DNA from: Hydractinia symbiolongicarpus | Lineage: Eukaryota; Cnidaria; Hydrozoa; Anthoathecata; Hydractiniidae | Reading direction: 5' to 3' | Assembly: GCF_029227915.1 (NCBI RefSeq) | Contig: NC_079886.1 | Location: forward strand, 17,958,501 to 18,022,500 | DNA length: 64,000 bases | In this document: piece after piece, positions 57,913 through 64,000 of the stretch | How positions within the stretch are numbered: position 1 is the first letter of the stretch | Layout: every line of letters begins with the position of its first letter | Notes under the pieces: model-generated | Told to the model about the DNA's origin: nothing | Database searches by the model: none | What the model saw: the letters and a program-made list of their open reading frames with translations, nothing else | Program-made: the position numbers and the translations under genes

Positions 57913-59138
57913 TGTAATGTACTGTAAAATAATAAAAAAAGCTGGAAATACAAAATAACAATACCAGGCTGGAACATTAAAAAAGTAAGACCACCTCAGC
58001 CTGGGCATTATATCCATTAAATATTTTTTGAGAAATCTAGCTAGCATTGTTTTTTTAGAGATAAGTCTCTGGAAATAAATTTTTCTTACATTCTGAAGAA
58101 TCCCCATCTCTCTTGTACTGAAATGTCGACTTGTTGACATGCAGACAAATAACATCACTTCGGCAATTTTTTGCCGACATGGAAAAATTTGATTTAAAAT
58201 AATTTAGGGTCAAACGATTTATTTCTAGAATGTGTCAAATAAATATGCGTGAAAATTTTAGCTAACTTTTTCTTTCTTTAGATTCTGCTACGAATGCTAC
58301 CGAAGCAAAGTTTACGAATTAGCATATGCTGTACAGAAATACTTTACTCACGTCTGTGGTTCTTCGCCCTTTTCGCCTTGTGAGTTGATACGAACTTCTT
58401 AGGGGCTTAGGCGCGAATTTCCTCATCGAAAGTTTCCCGCCAATGACTAGGAGGGATATTACATGCGACAAAGTAAAGGTTTAAATATGTGAAAGCGAAG
58501 TAAATAAACAGTTATTATTGTATTATAAATTATAATTTGACAAAATGGATTGTATTTTAAATGTCTCACATCCATAATACAAGTTGAAATATTTGTTTCT
58601 CTCAAAATACGAGGACAAAAAACCCCCTGATAAATATTACAAAAAATAAATCGAACGTTTGGTACGCTCTGTTGAAAAAAAATCCATTGAATGTTTTGTG
58701 TACATTTCATGTTTGTGTTCATTCATTCTCTGATGTTATGTCACAAAAGTTTTAACATAGCATAAGAGAATGAATGCACATTCGGCTCTTATGTAAAAAA
58801 GTACATAGATGCGGCTGTAAAGTTGCAAACAAATGGTAATATTTTGAAGTAGTAAAACTGCAGTAAAATTAGCGATATATATGAAAAACAACATAACGTC
58901 GGCATTAATATATCCAATCGCTGACAAATTACAAAAAAATTAAGTAAAACGTGCGTTCTTTATTTCTAGTTTATGACGATCTTTAACAAACACCGAGTAC
59001 GCTTCGTTATTTTGTTGGACAGTTTGGAACACTTCTATGAACGTCTGTTTGAGATATAACTTTGCAGGCCAGTGTGAGACGAACTAAAACAAATAAGATT
59101 TGAACGGAACAGATTCTCGGTAAAAAGTTAATTTGGTG
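57913..59138. other. EnSpm right internal non-coding stretch
   Basis: Short minus-strand ORFs (57865-58158, 58459-58722, 58736-58927) lack recognisable domains. This is probably the promoter and 5'-UTR region for the minus-strand genes. Confidence 0.5.
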
Positions 59139-59610
59139 CAACGTTGAATAAACGTCGATAAGACGTCGGTTGAATCAACGTTGCAGTGCAACGTTGAATA
59201 AACGTCGATAAGACGTCGGTTGAATCAACGTTGCGGGTGCGACGTTGAATAGACGTCGGTTGAATCAACGTTGCGGGAGTGACGTTGAATAAACGTCGAT
59301 AAGACGTCGGTTGAATCAACGTTGCAGTACGACGTTGAATAAACGTCGGTTTTACGATCGTTGAAACAACGTCTTTTTTCGACGTTGTATCAACGTTGAT
59401 ATCACGTCGGTTGAAACAACGTTGTGGAAACGACGTTGAAAAGACGTCGATGATGCGACGTTGTATTCATGTCGGAGGGCAACGTTGAAAAGACGTTGAA
59501 TTTACGTCGGTTGCATCGACGTTGCAGACCCAACGTTGATTAGACGTTGAATGTTGGTTGCGACGTCGCGACCAGAATTCAACGTCTAATCAACGTTGAA
59601 AAGACGTCGT
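59139..59610. repeat. EnSpm right subterminal iterons
   Basis: Direct repeats such as GACGTTGAATAAACGTCGAT followed by AAGACGTCGGTTGAATCAAC recur with near-regular spacing at about 59,140-59,340, then more divergent AACGTY units up to the terminus. They match the left end in motif (AACGTTGA, GACGTC) but not in arrangement. Confidence 0.88.
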
Positions 59611-59622
59611 GTGCCCACTGGG

Positions 59623-60491
59623 TATGTGGTTTGACATTAGAACAGTTTGATATTATACTACAATGTTCTCTACCCTATATTCACTTAATTCCTTACCCCG
59701 ACTGTGTTGGTAATAATTCAAGAAGAACAATAGATACTGCCACAGAACTTTTACTCATATTAACGATATGTCGTCATGGCATCCACCATGGAATAATGGG
59801 TTTTATGATTGGAAAATCTGCAGCGACTGTCCAAAGAATTTTTATTGGATGGGTGATTTTCTTATCGACACTTTTTAGCCAAATTAATTTAAAACCACCC
59901 TCTGGATTCCTTCTGCAAAAGATGCCTGATATCTTTGTAAAAACAGGGCATGGTTTAACAGATTTAATTATAGATGCTACAGAATTTAAATTCCAAAGTG
60001 CATCAAACTTCGAACTCAATTCACTTATGTTTTCAAACTATAAAAACACTCAAACAGGAAAAGCTCTTATTGGGATAGCTCCACATGGCGGTGGAATACT
60101 TTTCAGTGACATTTATCCTGGCTCTATATCTGACTCTGCAATTACTGAAAAATGTGGTGCATTGTTATTGGTGGATGAAGAACACGAAATAATGAGCGAT
60201 AGGGGATTTTCAATTCAAGAATTGTGTTCTGTTCGTGGTGTTACATTAAATAGGCCTAAACAAAAATCAAAAGACCAGTTTGACGAAATCGATGTGGCAA
60301 CTAATTTTGATATTGCAGCGACACGAATTCACGTTGAACGATATATCGGAAGAGTACGAAATTGGGGAATTTTGAATTCTATTTGGCCGATTAATCGTAT
60401 TGATATTCTTAGTTCAACATGGCAAATGATTTGTCATATTGTTAACTTAACAATGCCCCCTATAGGTCCTAAAGAAGCTAACAATCCTTAA
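59623..60491 (+). pseudogene. ISL2EU copy 3: transposase catalytic part (DDE_Tnp_4)
   Basis: It resumes the THAP protein after the EnSpm insertion: CGLTLEQFDIILQCSLPYIH, then MGFMIGKSAATVQRIFIGWV, DLIIDATEFKFQ (first Asp), GIAPHGGGILFSDIYPGSIS, HEIMSDRGFSIQELC (second Asp) and TRIHVERYIGRVRNWGILNS (Glu), ending at 60,491. It is open throughout. The first about 25 codons of the longer ORF starting at 59,547 belong to the EnSpm terminus and are not part of this protein. The stop lies 49 bp from the convergent YqaJ gene. Confidence 0.88.
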
Positions 60492-60540
60492 AGTTAAATA
60501 CATATATATATATAATATACATTAGAATTTGTTAAAATAT

Positions 60541-62525
60541 CTATTGCATAGCATGCTTTAATTCATCTATAAAATTTACTTTTGGTACAGCTTTGCAATT
60601 TTTTGTAATAAAGGTCCTCACAGGTCTTAGCATTTGAAAGTTTGGTATTTTTCCAACAATCGCCTTTCCAAATTGTTGTAGTTCTAAAATATCTACGTGA
60701 ACCCATTCTAATATTTGAACATCATCATAAATGCAATCTATTATCTGAACAACGATTTCCATAAGTGTATTGTTTCGTTTAATGAGAAAAAAATTTGAAG
60801 GGGCAGTTTCAGGATGGTATGACTGCAAGATACAAAACTCAGCATTAGTACAACTCATTTGTAGTTGGTATTGGATAAAGTACTGCGGAAACTTTGCAAT
60901 TGATGTTAATGGTCCAATGCTATTTTCTGCTTTTGTTTTTACTTCTAGTAATATACCAAGAGGTCCCAGAGCATCTGGGCTTGAACCATATCTTGAATTT
61001 ATTGGGTGATGATTATTTCCACACCTCTCTGTAGTACAATTGGCAACATGCTCAAAATGCTTAACTGCAATGTCTTCAAAATAATGGTCACGTTTTATAT
61101 TTCGAATATGATTTTGGTTTGGCTCGGTTTTTCCTGTTTTATCATATCCCATGTCACCTCATATTTTGAACTCCCGTATAGTCTTAAAAGAGCTGGCAGA
61201 CGGCTTTCAGTAACTTTGTATTTTCGCAGTTCTAACCAATCGTTTGTGTTTTGGGTCACATGTTGGTAGTTATCACCATGTGGTTTCGGTGCTGTCAAAA
61301 AGCACAAATCTATTTCGATTACTGATGCTTCACTTTCTATTTGAGTATTGATTTTATTATGAAGAGGAATATTTGAGAGGTCCTTGTATGTCATGATTGG
61401 ATTTACTATTTCTAATTCCAGTTCGTTTTGTTCAAGTATTTTATCTGTAGTTATTTTATTTATTTCACTGTTTGTGTTTTTTTCTGGCAAGAAGTCACTA
61501 ATATATTGTTTATCTATTGCTTTTTGGATTCCTTCTGATTTCTGTGGCTCGATGTCAATAACTTTTGAATCAAATAAAGGTGTTTTACAATAATCATAAT
61601 CAGCTAATGAATTTGCCAATGTCAAATGGTATTTATAGTTTAGCATGATTCCAACTAAGGAAGCTCTCCCTACTTTTGAATTATTAAGAACGTTTTGAAT
61701 ATGATCCTCAACTGATATTTCATTTTTTAGTTTATTTTGTAAATCTGTAATTATTTTAGGTACATTTCTTTTAAAATATGAACCACCAGGGTCAGCAGCA
61801 TTGATGTTTAATTTATTGTCCTTCAGCTTCATACTAGCAGACTTAGGTTTAATTTCAGCTAAGGGAACCATAGGTATTGACCCTTTTTGTGATCTCCTGT
61901 GCCACTTCTGAATTTGTTGAGTACATGTTAGCTCTAACAGTTTTTCTTTGGTATCGTAATAGTGTTTTAGGAACAGCAATAGGGCAAGTACATGGCAACA
62001 TAGCCCACTTAAACCAACTGGGCAAGAACAATGTGCTTTCTGGGGAACTGAATTTTCAAATAAAATGACTGCTGGTCTCATTTGAGTACCATAGGATTTT
62101 TTAATCATTCCTTTAACATAAATTTTATCGTTATCTTTTATTGTTTTAACGGAAACGATTTTCCTGCTTTGCAACATCCGCACTGCTTTTTCTTGCTGGC
62201 CTTTACTTCCCTGAGATTTATTTAAACAGTACGTTTTGAACACTTCTTCATTTATCGTTGGATAATTATGCTCATCGCTGTTTCATTTGGCAGTGACAGG
62301 GGGTATATGTAGTGGGTCTAAGCTACAGTTAAATTTGTATTGTCTTTTGCACTTCGCTTTCAGTCTTTCATAAAGTTTTGGATATAGGCAGAATTTTCTT
62401 AGTTTTATTTTCATGTCATCTGTAGTACCAGAGCAATGTTGGCCTATTTCTTTTAATTTTTCCATGCATTCCTCACGAGTCAACGAAGAAACGGTTTTTG
62501 GTTCATTTTTATAACAAAATTTCAA
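60541..62525 (-). pseudogene. ISL2EU copy 3: SAP-SWIM-YqaJ nuclease protein, one stop and one shift
   Basis: From ATG at 62,525: SLTREECMEKLKEIGQHCSG, a SAP-like region. A single in-frame TGA follows at 62,283, after which the same frame continues (NSDEHNYPTINEEVFKTYCL). The SWIM motif is CSCPVGLSGLCCHVLALLLF. The nuclease core starts NDWLELRKYKVTESRLPALL. A one-base shift near 61,100-61,150 leads into RDHYFEDIAVKHFEH, GSSPDALGPLGILLEVKTKA (Asp, Glu-x-Lys) and FPQYFIQYQLQMSCTNAEFC. About 660 residues in all. Catalytic residues are retained. The decay is light, comparable to copy 2. Confidence 0.85.
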
Positions 62526-62676
62526 ATTTTAAAGCACAAATAGTTGCATTTTAATTCACAAGTAAGCGAGGTAGTCAACTAGTTACAGTTGTTTACACTT
62601 AAAGCTACCATTTTGATTATTTTTTTCCCGACAACGCGGGAAATCACTGCCTGACCGCGTTACATGAATAAGGCTA

Positions 62677-64000
62677 ATAAGACAGTGAAGAGTGAGGAAA
62701 CTCTAGGTTCACGGTAGACTGCTTGTGACAGAAACAGCCGGGCTAATACAAAACCGCTAGGGAAAGATAACCCTCCCCCTTTTATGTGAATGTTAATCAG
62801 ACAATTTTTACATTTTCACAAAAAACAACACATACACAGAAGAGTTATTTAAATGGGATGGTGCAACTCTAACAACTGCTTTATCGTCACATCTTAGCCA
62901 TGAGCCACAGCTGCGATCTTTAATGAATAGTGACCTGCTCCTAGGGTGCCCGAATGATTAATAGTGGCAGCTAACGAATATTTGTTGTTAAATGATATGT
63001 CATCTGTTGGCTGAGAGCAAAGCACTGCGGGCAAAGCCACCTGTCATTTCCAGACAAATTTTTGGGCTGCACAAAACAATTAATTGAACCTGTAAAGCTG
63101 TTTGAGATAGGGAGTGGCACAATAGGCATACTTTCCTCCCTGCTAGTTGATAAGAAGCATGCATTACATGACGTCGTAGTGGTTATAATGTTGGTGGCAG
63201 ATATGGCAAATATTTGCGATAACCGAAGGGCCTGTTATTCCACCCAAGACAAGAAGCAGTATTTCTGGCACGTCCTGCTGGGCATTAATGTTGAATGGGG
63301 TCTTCCTAATGCTCGACGTCTCACGCTGCAAGCCTCTTAAGAAGGAAGGGTCAACAACTGTGGAAGACTGGGACAGCATGGACATACTCAGCATTACAGA
63401 CTTCAATAGAGGAGAAAAAAGAGAAGATTCCGAAGCACAATGTAACCAAAATGATGGGATTTCAGTTAATGCTTGCAGGATGGAATTGGCGTAACAGGTG
63501 TTTCCTTTATTTATTAATCCTGCGTGAATTACTTTACTTTGGGTAGGTGGGTCTGGGCCTGCTTTAATAGGTGTATTGGGTTTGGTGACTGTTGGTTGCT
63601 TGGCCTTTGGCATTAGAGGAGTGGGTATGGAGTAGTTGGTTGAAATAGGGATGTTGCTGTGTTCATTCCATACCTTTGTATTTCTAACGACCCAAATACA
63701 GAAAGAAGCTTTCATGCACATGTCACCAAGTTGACGAGCAGCTTAAAAAGTTTTTCTGCGATCTATATTTGGACATCTTAGTTAAAAGCCAAGTTTCCAT
63801 AGCTCTATCACAATCACATGCTTCCTGTTGTTGGAATAGATAACGAGATCTGGCCTAAGTGATGTTAAAGCAATATGCCCAGGGAAAACAAATCCGTCCT
63901 TTAAGTCAGACAAAATCATCCAATCGCAGGCGATATGTAAAAGACCTGTAAGTTTAGACTTTTTACCACGAGTGTGGGCACCAGCTTTAACAAACTTAAT
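62677..64000 (-). mobile_element. USP-bearing retroelement copy E, upstream part (runs off the window)
   Basis: It resumes at the AT duplication with the 3'-UTR (AACCGCTAGGGAAAG complement at 62,750), followed upstream by USP sequence and then, from 63,720 to the edge, the retroelement nuclease-like tail. It is the longest copy in the window. Confidence 0.82.
62810..64000 (-). pseudogene. Retroelement polyprotein C-terminus: nuclease-like tail followed by a ubiquitin-specific protease
   Basis: On the minus strand from the edge: KFVKAGAHTRGKKSKLTGLL, HIACDWMILSDLKDGFVFPG, HIALTSLRPDLVIYSNNRKH, VIVIEL, then KASFCIWVVRNTKVWN (the element tail also seen at 21.4-21.9 kb). A Pro/Lys-rich linker leads into HAGLINKGNTCYANSILQAL, the USP Cys box with its nucleophile. 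NAQQDVPEILLLVLGGI follows, and in shifted frames a finger region (VQPKNLSGNDRWLCPQCFAL). A deletion of roughly 60 codons relative to copy A joins this to DDISFNNKYSLAATINHSGT and a His box that lost about 7 bp (GHY then shifted). It is inactive, but it shows the order nuclease tail, linker, USP in one transcription unit. Confidence 0.75.

Larger units (their letters stand above)
46656..59622. mobile_element. EnSpm/CACTA-type transposon, 12.97 kb, with kinase and DUF4806 genes
   Basis: The terminal repeats CCCAGTGGGCAC and GTGCCCACTGGG are flanked by TAT (46653-46655 and 59623-59625), the 3-bp duplication typical of CACTA elements. Excision with one TAT restores FQYLCGLTLEQFDIILQ in the ISL2EU transposase. 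Both subterminal regions (about 500 bp each) are dense in AACGT(T/C)-type iterons. Three genes lie on the minus strand: transposase (54,681-56,564), protein kinase (52,463-53,784) and DUF4806 protein (48,540-51,063). All are open after splicing, so this copy appears young and possibly autonomous. Confidence 0.9.
45804..62676. mobile_element. ISL2EU element copy 3 (16.9 kb including nested EnSpm)
   Basis: The perfect 15-bp ends TAGCCTTATTCATGT and, inward, shared TGTCGGGAAAAAAATAA...AATGGTAG blocks mark both termini. AT is duplicated (45802-45803 and 62677-62678), and the empty site is visible in copy D of the invaded retroelement. It carries a THAP transposase (plus; split) convergent with a SAP/SWIM/YqaJ gene (minus). 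About 3.9 kb remains after subtracting the nested EnSpm, similar to copy 2. Its termini differ in sequence from copy 2, so it is a separate family. Confidence 0.88.

Noticed and set aside
59128-59319. Minus-strand ORF with repeated IQPTSYRRLFNV units
   Set aside because: It is a translation of the EnSpm subterminal iterons; the protein repeat reflects the DNA repeat, not a gene.
59547-59622. N-terminal 25 codons of the plus-strand ORF ending at 60,491
   Set aside because: They lie in the EnSpm terminus; the true transposase continues from the THAP exon at 46,655 and rejoins at 59,623.

Overview
The window looks like a transposon graveyard from an animal nuclear genome. It is strongly AT-rich, has spliceosomal introns, and shows no operons or bacterial signals. 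The element mix (Penelope-like retroelements with a GIY-YIG domain, ISL2EU elements with THAP transposase plus SWIM/YqaJ nuclease, EnSpm/CACTA with a DUF4806 gene, pogo-like and IS3EU-like elements) best fits a cnidarian, perhaps a hydrozoan. That assignment is inference from family content. I see no clear single-copy host gene, tRNA, rRNA or CRISPR array; nearly all recognisable coding sequence is transposon-borne.

Layout. 1-5395: tandem array of a 1.6-1.8 kb unit, with a structured 216-bp hairpin insert in two of three full copies. 5.4-12.7 kb: mostly non-coding, with a 704-bp inverted-repeat element and a retroelement fragment. 12.7-18.3 kb: Penelope-like GIY-YIG fragment split by a TA-flanked MITE, then decayed pogo-like and hAT-like transposases. 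18.5-24.1 kb: decayed ISL2EU copy 1, a retroelement C-terminus and an unclassified decayed transposon gene. 24.2-28.1 kb: piggyBac-like MITE, internally deleted Harbinger, and copy A of a retroelement family carrying a ubiquitin-specific protease (USP). 28.9-33.7 kb: pogo-like element with a HIRAN-like passenger that is itself split by USP-retroelement copy B. 34.1-37.8 kb: ISL2EU copy 2 with both termini. 38.7-40.0 kb: USP-retroelement copies C and D. 40.2-44.0 kb: Penelope-like reverse transcriptase split by a complete IS3EU-like element (integrase plus HECT-like gene).

45.2-64.0 kb is a three-level nest. USP-retroelement copy E was split by ISL2EU copy 3 (2-bp AT duplication). The THAP transposase of that ISL2EU was then split by a 13-kb EnSpm/CACTA element (3-bp TAT duplication). 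The EnSpm element looks youngest: its DUF4806 gene (seven exons), protein kinase (two exons) and transposase are all open and on the same strand.

Main points. (1) A retroelement family in which a USP deubiquitinase follows the nuclease-like C-terminal tail, with a shared 3' end in five copies. (2) An EnSpm transposon carrying an apparently intact spliced protein kinase. (3) HECT-like and HIRAN-like genes inside the termini of two other DNA transposons. (4) Several insertion histories readable to the base, because removing the insert and one duplication restores the host reading frame or the paralogous sequence.
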